Positions 34,591 to 42,880 of a stretch of DNA of 64,000 bases are shown piece after piece; position 1 is the first letter of the stretch, and the number at the start of each line of letters is the position of its first letter. The position numbers and the translations under genes were made by a program. The DNA lies in contig NZ_SWLZ01000008.1 in NCBI RefSeq assembly GCF_005502275.1, positions 99,690 to 163,689 on the forward strand, read 5' to 3'. Under the pieces are notes generated by a model, which was not told the origin of the DNA, ran no database searches, and saw only the letters and a list, made by a program, of their open reading frames with translations. The stretch comes from Robertmurraya siralis (GTDB taxonomy: Bacteria > Bacillota > Bacilli > Bacillales > Cytobacillaceae).

Positions 34591-36362
34591 CAATCATCAT
34601 TCTCCCTAAATTCTTTTCCGACTTCAGAAGTTAGTGATTCATTTCTTAATTGCTGTTCAGCTAACTTTTTGTATAGGTTATGAGCATGTAGAAGTTTATT
34701 ATGGGTTCCAATCCCTGTGATTTCACCTTGTTCCAAAACGATGATTTGCTCCGCCTCGACAACGGTTGAAAGGCGATGAGCGATAACGAGTGTTGTCCTC
34801 CCTTTCATAAGATGATTCAGTGCATTTTGCACAAGTTCTTCGGAAGCGCTGTCAAGGTTGGAAGTGGCTTCATCAAGAAGGAGAATTTTAGGGTCTTTGA
34901 TCAATGCCCTTGCAATGGCAATCCGCTGTCTTTGACCTCCGGATAGTTTGATGCCTCTTTCTCCCACCTCTGTTTGAAACCCGTTCGGGAGGCGTTCAAT
35001 AAATTCTGCCGCATTTGCCTGTTTGGCGGCGTGGAGCACTTCATCATCGGAGACCTCCTGTGCCAGCCCATAAATTATATTATCTCGTATCGTTCCAGAC
35101 ATAATGGGACTTTCCTGAGAGACATAGCCAATTTGGCTTCGCCACGAGTGTAAATCAAAGAGCTGAATGGGTTTGTTGCCCAAACGAATTTCTCCCTCTG
35201 CGGTTAAATAAAAACGCTCCAATAAAGCAAATATGGTAGTCTTCCCGCTTCCGCTTGGCCCGACAAATGCTGTTGTTTTCCCAGGTGGGGCGACGAAGGA
35301 AATATTTTTTAAAATCGGTTCGTTCTTTTTATATGAAAAAGAGACATTTTGAAAGATGAGTGGTTCTGCTTCTTGTCCCACTGCAACACCTGTTGTTGTT
35401 GGTTCCTGATGAATAGAGAGGATTTCTTGAATACGTTCAGTTGCGCCCATTGCTTTTTGGAAAGCGGTAAAAAAGGTGGCCATTTGACTAAATGGGACAA
35501 CGATTTGAAACATATATATGATGATTGCGACAAGAGAGCCTGCGGACAAGGCTCCAGAGGCAACGCGGACTCCGCCATATCCGATTAGTACGACAAGTAC
35601 TACCATCATAATAAAAGTCATGAACGGAGAAATAACAGCAAGTATACGTGCTTCCTTTAATCCATATTGAAAAAGGTGGCGAATTCCTTGCTCCCCTTTT
35701 GCTTTTTCACCCTCTTCTGCATGATAGGCTTTGACGAGGCGAATATCAGCCAGTACGCGACCTAAATTGGCCGTAAAGGTGGCCATTTCATCCTGTGTTG
35801 CCTTGGAGACTTTGTACATCTTTTGTCCGAGTGGCATGATCACGAGGATGGCAATAGGGACAGAAATGATCATAATTAGCGTCATTTTCCAATCAATAAT
35901 GAATAAAATTGTGACTGCACCGATAATGGAGATGACTCCGGAAACAAACGTAATTAAATGCTGGGTGATTAAGGTTTTCACCGTATTTGTATCCTGAGAG
36001 ACACGGCTCATCGTTGCACCTGATTGATGTTCATCAAAATAAGGGATCGGCAAATGGATAATATGCCCCCACAGCCGCTTCCGTATCGAAGCAACGATTG
36101 ATTCTCCGATGTAGGTCATAAAATAATAGGAAAATCCAGATGAAATCGTTTGAACGATAAAAGCAGCACCCAATAGGACAATCAGTGAAATTTCAAGCGC
36201 GGATTGTGCCAATTGATCGACTAACGATCTCGTGAATAAGGGAAGCACGAGTCCTGCTGCCGTTTCAAGTAACCCTAAAGCTAAGGCAAGAATAAAGATC
36301 CCTTTTGGTGGGTTGGAGCTCTTGATTAACCTCCAAAAAGCTTTCAAGTGATTAGCATTCAT
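34590..36362 (-). CDS. bmrA: BmrA-like homodimeric multidrug ABC exporter
   Basis: 590-residue half-transporter: six membrane segments (about 20-310), then an ATPase domain with Walker A GPSGSGKTT, signature KLSGGQRQR, Walker B ILLLDEATSNLD and H-loop VIAHRLST, all canonical, so it can act as a homodimer. Long stretches match B. subtilis BmrA, e.g. GYVSQESPIMSGTIRDNIIYG and PYFDEHQSGATMSRVSQDT. ATG 36362 follows AAAAGGA; an ATG at 36383 is also possible. It overlaps the upstream merR gene by 11 bases, so MerR probably senses a BmrA substrate. Confidence 0.9.
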   Translation of the reverse strand: MNANHLKAFWRLIKSSNPPKGIFILALALGLLETAAGLVLPLFTRSLVDQLAQSALEISLIVLLGAAFIVQTISSGFSYYFMTYIGESIVASIRKRLWGHIIHLPIPYFDEHQSGATMSRVSQDTNTVKTLITQHLITFVSGVISIIGAVTILFIIDWKMTLIMIISVPIAILVIMPLGQKMYKVSKATQDEMATFTANLGRVLADIRLVKAYHAEEGEKAKGEQGIRHLFQYGLKEARILAVISPFMTFIMMVVLVVLIGYGGVRVASGALSAGSLVAIIIYMFQIVVPFSQMATFFTAFQKAMGATERIQEILSIHQEPTTTGVAVGQEAEPLIFQNVSFSYKKNEPILKNISFVAPPGKTTAFVGPSGSGKTTIFALLERFYLTAEGEIRLGNKPIQLFDLHSWRSQIGYVSQESPIMSGTIRDNIIYGLAQEVSDDEVLHAAKQANAAEFIERLPNGFQTEVGERGIKLSGGQRQRIAIARALIKDPKILLLDEATSNLDSASEELVQNALNHLMKGRTTLVIAHRLSTVVEAEQIIVLEQGEITGIGTHNKLLHAHNLYKKLAEQQLRNESLTSEVGKEFRENDD

Positions 36363-37128
36363 TTGTTCCTTTTTTTCTTTCATTTATGGTGATTCCTCTT
36401 TTCTGTAGATTTATTTCGATCCCTTTGGAAATCCACTCCTCAACATCTTTTGAAAAAGGGAATGGAATCGCCCAGTCCTCATCGTTGATCTCAACATTAC
36501 CAACCTCCTCTAGAAAGTGAAGATCTCCTCCTGTCAATTCTGCAATTAAATCGATTAGTTTTTCGATTAGTAGTTGTACTTTTGCGGATTTAGGATCTGT
36601 ACCATAAAGTTCCTTCAGCTCCGTTAATAATCCAACTGTATTTGTGTTGATTTCCAGATGTCTTTTTTCGTCGATACTAAAAATTTGTTCTACTTTTTGT
36701 TCGTCAAGGACTCCCTTTAGCAATTTTTTATGTTCTTTTTCCATGTGAATATCATTAATTAATGTAATAAATATGGATGAATCTAGTTCACCATGGCGAT
36801 CTACAATATATATAGCATGATCTAATGCTCTAATGACCTGTTCCAGTTGTTCCTTTTGCTTCACCATTGCTTTTTTTTGTATGGAAAGGGAGTCCTTTAA
36901 ATCCCATTTTTCGGATTTTAGGAACATTTTAATTTCTTCGAGCGAATAGCCTAGAAATTTCAAGGTAATGATTTTATGCAATGTAATAAAATTTTCTGCG
37001 GTGTAAATTCTCTTTCCTTTATCGGAAACATGTGAAGGTTTAAGAATTCCAATTTCATCGTAATAATGTAAAGTTCTTACTGTTAAACCGGTCTTTTTGG
37101 CGAATTCCCCAATTGAAAATGTATTCAT
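36352..37128 (-). CDS. MerR-family regulator of the bmrA-like operon
   Basis: 258 residues. N-terminal MerR winged helix (about 1-70: FSIGEFAKKTGLTVRTLHYY, DEIGILKPSHVSDKGKRIYT), a dimer coiled coil near 75-110, and a helical C-terminal domain of the TipAS type length that in relatives binds thiopeptides or other drugs. ATG 37128 lies 7 bases after AGGAGG; ATG 37134 sits on that ribosome site. Its own promoter has the 19-bp spacer that MerR proteins distort to activate transcription. Confidence 0.88.
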   Translation of the reverse strand: MNTFSIGEFAKKTGLTVRTLHYYDEIGILKPSHVSDKGKRIYTAENFITLHKIITLKFLGYSLEEIKMFLKSEKWDLKDSLSIQKKAMVKQKEQLEQVIRALDHAIYIVDRHGELDSSIFITLINDIHMEKEHKKLLKGVLDEQKVEQIFSIDEKRHLEINTNTVGLLTELKELYGTDPKSAKVQLLIEKLIDLIAELTGGDLHFLEEVGNVEINDEDWAIPFPFSKDVEEWISKGIEINLQKRGITINERKKGTNEC

Positions 37129-37150
37129 TGCCATCCTCCTATCTATTACT

Positions 37151-37181
37151 ATCATAAGTCCTAACGTAACGTTAGCTGCAA
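37151..37181 (-). promoter_or_regulatory. MerR-type promoter with 19-bp spacer and operator
   Basis: On the minus strand TTGCAG (37181-37176) and TATGAT (37156-37151) are separated by 19 bases rather than 17. The spacer contains the perfect 15-bp palindrome CTAACGTTACGTTAG (37161-37175). This is the standard design of a promoter activated by DNA twisting by MerR proteins. Confidence 0.85.
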
Positions 37182-37270
37182 GTTTAATGTTAAATTTCTC
37201 TCAATTATTGGATTATCTTCCTCGAAACTCTTACAATGAAAAAGGAGGACAAGATTGAGGGGGAGCAAAT

Positions 37271-37933
37271 TTGAACTATATCAATGAGCTTGAGACAATA
37301 TTTGTCGGACATCGTAATAAAGAAATGGCAGTTCCAATGGAAAAGTATATGCGAAACCAGTTTTCCTATCTTGGCATAAAAACACCTGAGCGCAAAAAAC
37401 TTCTAAAAGAGTTTTTTCAGGCATCCGCCATTTTACAGAAACCGCTACAGCAAGATTTTGTTCTTGCCCTTTGGGAGAAAGACGAAAGAGAGTACCAGTA
37501 TGCGGCGTTATTTTATTTGGAGAGTATAAGGAAAAAGCTGGGGCCAACCCACCTTGAATTGTTAGAAAAGCTGATTACAACTAAATCGTGGTGGGATACG
37601 GTCGACACCATTGCTCCTAAGCTTGTTGGATATATAGCTGCTAAACATCCTGAAGTAATCCCGGCAAAAATTGACCATTGGGCAAAAAACAATAATATTT
37701 GGTTAAGAAGAACCGCCATATTATTTCAACTAAAATATAAGGAACGAACAAATGAAGAGCTGCTTTTGCAGTATATTGAACAAAATGCTGGAGAGCAGGA
37801 TTTTTTTATTCGAAAGGCAATTGGATGGGCCTTAAGGGAATACTCGAAGACGAACCCACAGTCTGTCAAGCAAATAATTGAAAAGGTGCCCCTATCCAAT
37901 TTGAGCGTCCGCGAAGGAAGTAAATACATATAA
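37271..37933 (+). CDS. DNA alkylation repair protein, AlkD-like
   Basis: 220-residue HEAT-repeat protein of the AlkC/AlkD glycosylase family, which removes positively charged alkylated bases. Seen: MRNQFSYLGIKTPERKKLLK near 27-46, the NNIWLRRTAILFQLKYK helix pair and IRKAIGWALREYSKTNPQSV near 180-200. TTG 37271 follows GAGGGGGAG. It is 21 bases before the HAD gene and probably co-transcribed. Confidence 0.87.
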   Translation: MNYINELETIFVGHRNKEMAVPMEKYMRNQFSYLGIKTPERKKLLKEFFQASAILQKPLQQDFVLALWEKDEREYQYAALFYLESIRKKLGPTHLELLEKLITTKSWWDTVDTIAPKLVGYIAAKHPEVIPAKIDHWAKNNNIWLRRTAILFQLKYKERTNEELLLQYIEQNAGEQDFFIRKAIGWALREYSKTNPQSVKQIIEKVPLSNLSVREGSKYI

Positions 37934-37953
37934 AGATAAAGGGTGATACAACA

Positions 37954-38805
37954 ATGATTAAATGCGTAGCAATTGATATGGATGGAACATTATTAACGAA
38001 GGATCATGAAATTACGGAAGAGAATATGACAGCAATTAAGGCGGCACAAGATAAAGGTGTGGAAGTAGTCATTGCTACAGGCCGCTCCTATCCAGAGGCG
38101 ATTTATTTACTAAAGGAGGCAGGGATTAATTGTCCGGTGATTTGTGCCAACGGGGCGGAGGTGCGTTCACCAGAGGGAGAAATTGTTGCTGATAATCCTC
38201 TTAAGAAGGAGATTGCAAAGGATGCATTAAAGGTTCTTTCTGATAGCAATATTTACGTTGAATTTTTTACAAGTAAAGGAATTTATACAGCCGATAAGGA
38301 AAGAGGCATCCGCCATTTTAAAGAGTATACTGCTAACAAACTTGAGAAAATAGAGGTTGAAAAAATAGAAGAAATTTTACAAGAAAGAATGAATTTTATA
38401 AAAGCAGTAGAGAGCGCCGATTTTATTTTTGAACAGGAAGATTATCATCTTTATAAACTATTAGCTCTCTCTTTTGATCCGGAGCAACTGCAAAAGGTAG
38501 AAGAACAGCTAAAAGAAATTGAGGGAATTGCTTTAAGTTCTTCAGGGAAAGAAAATTTAGAGATTAACGGGGTTGAAGCGCAAAAAGGAATTGCTTTAGA
38601 TCGTTTTACAAGAGAAAAAGGCATCTTGCTAACGGAGACGATGGCGATCGGTGACAATTACAATGATTTATCGATGTTTCAAAGGGTTGGAAGAGCGGTG
38701 GCCATGGGAAATGCGGACGACTATATTAAAGCTCAATGCCATTTTGTCACAGCTACAAATGAGGAAAGTGGCGTAGCAAAAGCGATCTGGGATGCTATAA
38801 ATTAG
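37954..38805 (+). CDS. Cof-type HAD-IIB phosphatase
   Basis: 283-residue haloacid-dehalogenase phosphatase. Nucleophile Asp8 and acid Asp10 in IDMDGTLLTK, motif II ATGRS near 47, and the C-terminal motif IV AIGDNYNDLSMFQRVGRAVAMGNA near 230-250. The Cof/IIB cap lies between. Members act on sugar phosphates, FMN or nucleotides with broad specificity; the substrate is not given by sequence. ATG 37954 follows AGGGTG. Confidence 0.9.
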   Translation: MIKCVAIDMDGTLLTKDHEITEENMTAIKAAQDKGVEVVIATGRSYPEAIYLLKEAGINCPVICANGAEVRSPEGEIVADNPLKKEIAKDALKVLSDSNIYVEFFTSKGIYTADKERGIRHFKEYTANKLEKIEVEKIEEILQERMNFIKAVESADFIFEQEDYHLYKLLALSFDPEQLQKVEEQLKEIEGIALSSSGKENLEINGVEAQKGIALDRFTREKGILLTETMAIGDNYNDLSMFQRVGRAVAMGNADDYIKAQCHFVTATNEESGVAKAIWDAIN

Positions 38806-38938
38806 TTTTTCTGTAAAATGTGCTTGACGCTAATAGTTATAAACTGGGTAGTAAAAAAGTTCAAAAAGAGAGCTTAAATCGCGGTGTTGTGTTTTAGGTT
38901 AATCTTGTAAAGGTCTTGATAAAATAAGGAGGAGTGCG

Positions 38939-40015
38939 ATGAAGAAAGGATTCCTGCTGTTAACCGTTTTGTTTTTGGCTGCATGCTCTGGGGGAAATGA
39001 GCGTGAAACAATAGATGAAGATGAAATGGGGGAGGCAGCAGTTACGGCTACGGGCAGGGAGGTAGTTGCTGAAAACCTCCAAGTTCCGTGGTCCATTAAT
39101 AAGATGGGGCAAACGTTTTATATCAGTGAACGAAACGGAACGGTCATGAAAATTGAAGGAGATAGGCAATCAAGACAAAAGGTGGAGCTGGAGAAGACGT
39201 TAGCAACAGCAGCGGAGGCAGGCTTGCTCGGATTTGTCCTAGCCCCAGATTTTGCTAACACGAATCGCGCTTATGCCTACTATACCTATACGGACGAGCA
39301 TGGGCAGTTTAATCGAATTGTTACGCTAAAGCTTGTGGACGAGGTGTGGAAGGAAGAAGAGTTATTTCTTGACGGAATACCAAGTGGGCAATATCACCAT
39401 GGAGGACGTTTAAAGCTAGGACCAGATCAAAAGTTGTACGCGACGACAGGAGACGCTGCAACAGATCCAGATATTGCCCAAGATGTGAAGTCGTTAGGTG
39501 GAAAAATTTTGCGGCTCAATTTAGATGGCTCTATCCCTGAAGATAATCCTCTTGCTGACTCCTATGTATATAGTTACGGCCATCGTAACCCTCAAGGTTT
39601 GGCATGGGCTAGTGATGGCACGATGTATGCTAGTGAACACGGTCCTTCAGCACATGATGAAATCAACTTAATTAAACCTTTTGGAAATTATGGGTGGCCG
39701 ATGGTGATCGGAGAAGAAGAGCAGACAGGTATAGAATCACCTCTTTTTCAATCCGGAGCAGAGATGACCTGGGCACCGTCAGGAATAGCCTATTATGAAG
39801 GAAGGCTTTATGTTGCAACCTTAAGAGGAAACGCTGTAAGAGAGTTCAATCTTGAGACAGGTGAGACGAATGAGGTAATCACAGGGCTAGGGAGAATTCG
39901 TGATATTTTGATTGAGGATGGAGTCCTTTACTTTGTATCCAATAATACGGATGGTCGTGGTACTCCCGAAGAAAATGATGATCGCTTATATAAGGTTGAG
40001 CTTAGTGAAATTTAA
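38939..40015 (+). CDS. PQQ-type sugar dehydrogenase, lipoprotein
   Basis: 358 residues: lipoprotein signal (LFLAACSGG lipobox, Cys16), then a six-bladed beta-propeller of the GdhB/Asd glucose/sorbosone dehydrogenase family. Conserved pieces: ENLQVPWSINKM, GLLGFVLAPDF, YHHGGRLKLGPDQKLYATTGDA, GHRNPQGLAW, SEHGPSAHDEINLI and GNYGWP. Family members oxidise sugars with PQQ outside the membrane, but many Bacillus homologues have no proven cofactor and no PQQ genes are here. ATG 38939 follows AAGGAGG. Confidence 0.85.
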   Translation: MKKGFLLLTVLFLAACSGGNERETIDEDEMGEAAVTATGREVVAENLQVPWSINKMGQTFYISERNGTVMKIEGDRQSRQKVELEKTLATAAEAGLLGFVLAPDFANTNRAYAYYTYTDEHGQFNRIVTLKLVDEVWKEEELFLDGIPSGQYHHGGRLKLGPDQKLYATTGDAATDPDIAQDVKSLGGKILRLNLDGSIPEDNPLADSYVYSYGHRNPQGLAWASDGTMYASEHGPSAHDEINLIKPFGNYGWPMVIGEEEQTGIESPLFQSGAEMTWAPSGIAYYEGRLYVATLRGNAVREFNLETGETNEVITGLGRIRDILIEDGVLYFVSNNTDGRGTPEENDDRLYKVELSEI

Positions 40016-40218
40016 AGGAAGAGGTACCTATAAAACGATCGGAGACTATTTTGCAAAAAAGGATATGTCGTAAGTTTCGAAGATGAAGCAGTGGGACATT
40101 ATTGAATAATGAGCATTCTTTTTAGATTAAGAAGAGAAAACAATTTTCTTTAAAATAATGAAAAAAGCCGCTCATTAAAGGCTGTTCGATTGTTTCGAAT
40201 TTCTTTATATGACCAGGG

Positions 40219-40259
40219 AAAGCAAGGGAGATAACTAGCAAATTTATCTTCCTTGCTTT
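40219..40259. terminator. Long hairpin at the end of the tetR gene
   Basis: AAAGCAAGGGAGATAA and TTATCTTCCTTGCTTT pair over 16 bases with one mismatch and a 9-base loop. No clear T-run on either strand. It lies 38 bases past the minus-strand tetR stop. Confidence 0.55.
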
Positions 40260-40296
40260 GTTAGATGGAACTTTTCGGTCAACTCTCTTTTTAAGC

Positions 40297-40947
40297 TTAT
40301 TTTTGTGTTGAAATCCCATGCATAATCATTTGAATCGTCTGTTCGATTTCCGCTTTATCATCCCAGTCAAGTTCTGGTAACAGAAGATTGCGAAAGATAA
40401 GGTAACCAAATATGGTAGATGCTATAAATCGAATGATATTAAAGGGAGGGGCCACGAGTATTTCCCCTTTTGCTTGGTAATACTCAACAACTTGTGTAAA
40501 ACGCGCAATGACTTTTGTACCGATATGCTCTTTAAACAGATTTTTTAATTCGGGTTGAAAAGGGATCTCCTGAATAAAAATTTTTAACAAAAGCATATTT
40601 TTAGATAGGAATTTGATACGGTTTTCAATCATTGCTCTCAAAAAATCTTCAAATGTAGCATGCTTTTGGTTTAGAACCTTTTCCATATCTTTTAGGACAA
40701 AGGGAGCTATAAATTTTTCCAGCATTGGTTCGATGATCGAATAGAGTAAATCTTTTTTCGTTTTATAATGGCGGAAAATAGTTCCTTCTGCAACTCCAGC
40801 GTTTTTCGCTATTTCACTTGTCGAGGTAGAGGCATACCCTTTTTCCGCAAATGCCTGAATAGCAGCAAGAATGATTTTTTTTTGTTTCTCCGTAAGCTCG
40901 TCGCTATGTTCAAAAATTTCCTCAATAAGATTATCTGGACCGTTCAT
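40297..40947 (-). CDS. TetR-family regulator of the ABC-2 exporter
   Basis: 216-residue regulator. Helix-turn-helix at about 20-65: IILAAIQAFAEKGYASTSTS, EIAKNAGVAEGTIFRHYKTK; then a helical ligand domain resembling the FadR/RutR-like C-terminal fold. ATG 40947 follows AAGGAG by 6 bases. It is the last gene of an ATPase-permease-tetR operon on the minus strand, and two GTGAGTNATNACTCAC-type palindromes lie at the operon's promoter, the operator type used by many Bacillus TetR proteins next to exporters. Confidence 0.87.
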   Translation of the reverse strand: MNGPDNLIEEIFEHSDELTEKQKKIILAAIQAFAEKGYASTSTSEIAKNAGVAEGTIFRHYKTKKDLLYSIIEPMLEKFIAPFVLKDMEKVLNQKHATFEDFLRAMIENRIKFLSKNMLLLKIFIQEIPFQPELKNLFKEHIGTKVIARFTQVVEYYQAKGEILVAPPFNIIRFIASTIFGYLIFRNLLLPELDWDDKAEIEQTIQMIMHGISTQK

Positions 40948-41002
40948 GATAAACTCCTTCAATACTTGATATTCTTATTGTAATGGATTATAAGACAAGA
41001 TG

Positions 41003-42028
41003 CTAAATCTTTCGGTATCTCTGTAAAGCGGATATATTCAAGAATATAAATAATGCTGAAAAACCGAGGAGCACAAAAAGGTTTATATAGATATCACCCC
41101 ATCCGTATCCTCTGACCATCACATTCCGCAGAGCATCGGCTGCGTAATAGAGCGGTGTCAGTGGACCAATCCAATTTAACCATGGAGAGATCGTCTCTAA
41201 ATTGAATAGTCCTGAAAAAAAGATTTGCGGGACGACAACAATGGGAATAAATTGAATCATTTGCAGCTCATTATTAGCGAATGCAGATAGTAATATTCCT
41301 AACGTTAATGCTGTTAAGGAAAGTGTTAACGTAATCAGAAGAACATATATAAAGCTCCCTTCCATAAGCATCCCCAACACATAAATAGCATAGGCCGCTA
41401 TAATTGTTGCCTGAAGTAATGTGAAAATCCCGAACCCGATAATATAACCAACGACAATTTCCCATTTTCGTAACGGACTAGATAGTAGTCGCTCTAGTGT
41501 ACCAGTGGTTCGTTCTCTTAAAAAAGAAACACCGGCAATTAAAAAGACGAAGAAAAATATAAAAAATCCTAATAAAACTGGACCAAAATAATCAAACTGG
41601 CTCATATCTTCCGAACCGTGAATAAACTCAATATCTAGCTCATTTGCGTCGCTTGACTGTAAAGGAGCAAGAGCCTTTTGCAGCCACTTTATCGTAGCGC
41701 CATTGACATTTGGATCACTGCCTTCAAGGACAATGGAAGGGCTAGTGTTTTCAAATGTGATATAGCCATCGAGCAATTGCTTTTCAGTATCTTTGTTGGC
41801 GGATTCGATATTTGTGTATTTTGTAATGTCCGCATCGTCTAAATCTAGCTGTTCTTCAAAAGCTTCAGGAATATCAACCAACCCGACCTTTGGCACATAA
41901 TCATCACCGTTAAAAACAAGATGAAGCATCGTTAAAATAAGAATTGGAGCAAAAATTAGTAGTCCAAGCGTTCTTTTATCACGAATAATTTGTCTTAAAA
42001 TCCGGATTACGAGTGCTCTTACTCTCAC
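41003..42028 (-). CDS. ABC-2-type permease (YhgE/NodJ-like topology)
   Basis: 341-residue membrane protein: one N-terminal membrane segment, a large external domain (about 45-165), then five membrane segments, with the RERTTGTLERLLSSPLRKWEI motif between segments that is typical of ABC-2 permeases. GTG 42028 overlaps the ATPase stop by four bases (GTGA). Works with the ATPase encoded at 42025-42756; substrate unknown. Confidence 0.88.
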   Translation of the reverse strand: MRVRALVIRILRQIIRDKRTLGLLIFAPILILTMLHLVFNGDDYVPKVGLVDIPEAFEEQLDLDDADITKYTNIESANKDTEKQLLDGYITFENTSPSIVLEGSDPNVNGATIKWLQKALAPLQSSDANELDIEFIHGSEDMSQFDYFGPVLLGFFIFFFVFLIAGVSFLRERTTGTLERLLSSPLRKWEIVVGYIIGFGIFTLLQATIIAAYAIYVLGMLMEGSFIYVLLITLTLSLTALTLGILLSAFANNELQMIQFIPIVVVPQIFFSGLFNLETISPWLNWIGPLTPLYYAADALRNVMVRGYGWGDIYINLFVLLGFSALFIFLNISALQRYRKI

Positions 42029-42756
42029 GCCTTTACACCTCCATATGCTAGAAATGCTTCTTCAATGGAAGAGGAATCGGTGTCTGCTTTTAATTGCTCG
42101 GGCGTGCCAACAGCGATTAGTCGACCATCGCGAAGCATTGCTAGACGGTGACATTTTTCCGCTTCCCCCATAACATGCGTCGTAACAATAATCGACACGC
42201 CCTTTTCATTTAATTCGTAAAAGGCCCTCCAAATACTCATGCGCAAAACAGGATCAATTCCTACAGTTGGTTCATCAAGAATTAACAGTTCCGGTTCATG
42301 GAGCAAAGCAGTTGCAAGCGATAATCTTCGCTTCATTCCCCCGGAATAATGGTGGACGGTTTTGTTTAAATGGTCGCTTAACTCAACAACGTCCATCACT
42401 TTGCTAATTCTACTTTGCAATGCTTTTCCATTTAAACCGAAAAGAGCACCGAAAAATTCAAGATTTTCCTTCGCAGTTAATTCTCCGTATAAAGCGTCTG
42501 ATTGCGCCATGTAGCCAATCTTTTCAATGAGCTTTAAGGAAGGCATTTTTTCTTGGAAAAGATGGTTTTCTCCCCGATTCGGCAAATCTAATCCAGTTAG
42601 CATTTTCACTAATGTTGTTTTACCAGCACCAGATGGACCTAATAGCCCGAAGATCTCCCCTTTGTAAACATTTAAAGAAATATCGTTCAACACTTCCTGC
42701 TTACCAAAAGCCTTCGATACATTCTGGATAGACACGATCACTTCATTTGTATTCAT
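42025..42756 (-). CDS. ABC exporter ATP-binding subunit
   Basis: 243-residue ATPase: Walker A GPSGAGKTT near 39, signature YSGGMKRRLS, Walker B LLILDEPTVGID and H-loop TTHVMGEAEK, as in DrrA/CcmA-type subunits of ABC-2 exporters. ATG 42756 follows AAGGAG by 8 bases; a GTG at 42765 touches that site. First gene of the operon behind the paired TetR operators. Confidence 0.9.
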   Translation of the reverse strand: MNTNEVIVSIQNVSKAFGKQEVLNDISLNVYKGEIFGLLGPSGAGKTTLVKMLTGLDLPNRGENHLFQEKMPSLKLIEKIGYMAQSDALYGELTAKENLEFFGALFGLNGKALQSRISKVMDVVELSDHLNKTVHHYSGGMKRRLSLATALLHEPELLILDEPTVGIDPVLRMSIWRAFYELNEKGVSIIVTTHVMGEAEKCHRLAMLRDGRLIAVGTPEQLKADTDSSSIEEAFLAYGGVKA

Positions 42757-42776
42757 TATATTCACTCCTTTTCAAA

Positions 42777-42796
42777 AAGTGAGTAATCACTCACTT
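42777..42796. promoter_or_regulatory. TetR operator, ABC-2 operon, site 1
   Basis: AAGTGAGT-AATC-ACTCACTT, a 20-bp palindrome with perfect 8-base arms, just upstream of the ATPase gene ribosome site. Confidence 0.8.
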
Positions 42797-42825
42797 ACAT
42801 CATAAAGCATAAAAGGAGATTTGTG

Positions 42826-42845
42826 AAGTGAGTAATCACTCATTT
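42826..42845. promoter_or_regulatory. TetR operator, ABC-2 operon, site 2
   Basis: AAGTGAGT-AATC-ACTCATTT, the same palindrome with one altered base, 49 bases from site 1. It also abuts the terminator of the nos operon. Confidence 0.8.
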
Positions 42846-42848
42846 TGC

Positions 42849-42880
42849 AAAAAAATAAATCCCGATTAAGCTCAGGATTT
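42849..42880 (-). terminator. Terminator of the nos operon
   Basis: On the minus strand AAATCC...GGGATTT forms a stem followed by ATTTTTTTG. It overlaps the stop codon of the last nos-cluster gene. Confidence 0.75.

Noticed and set aside
38939..40015. Proof of PQQ-dependent activity
   Set aside because: The fold fits, but no pqq genes are in the window and Bacillus homologues often lack a proven cofactor, so only the family is called.
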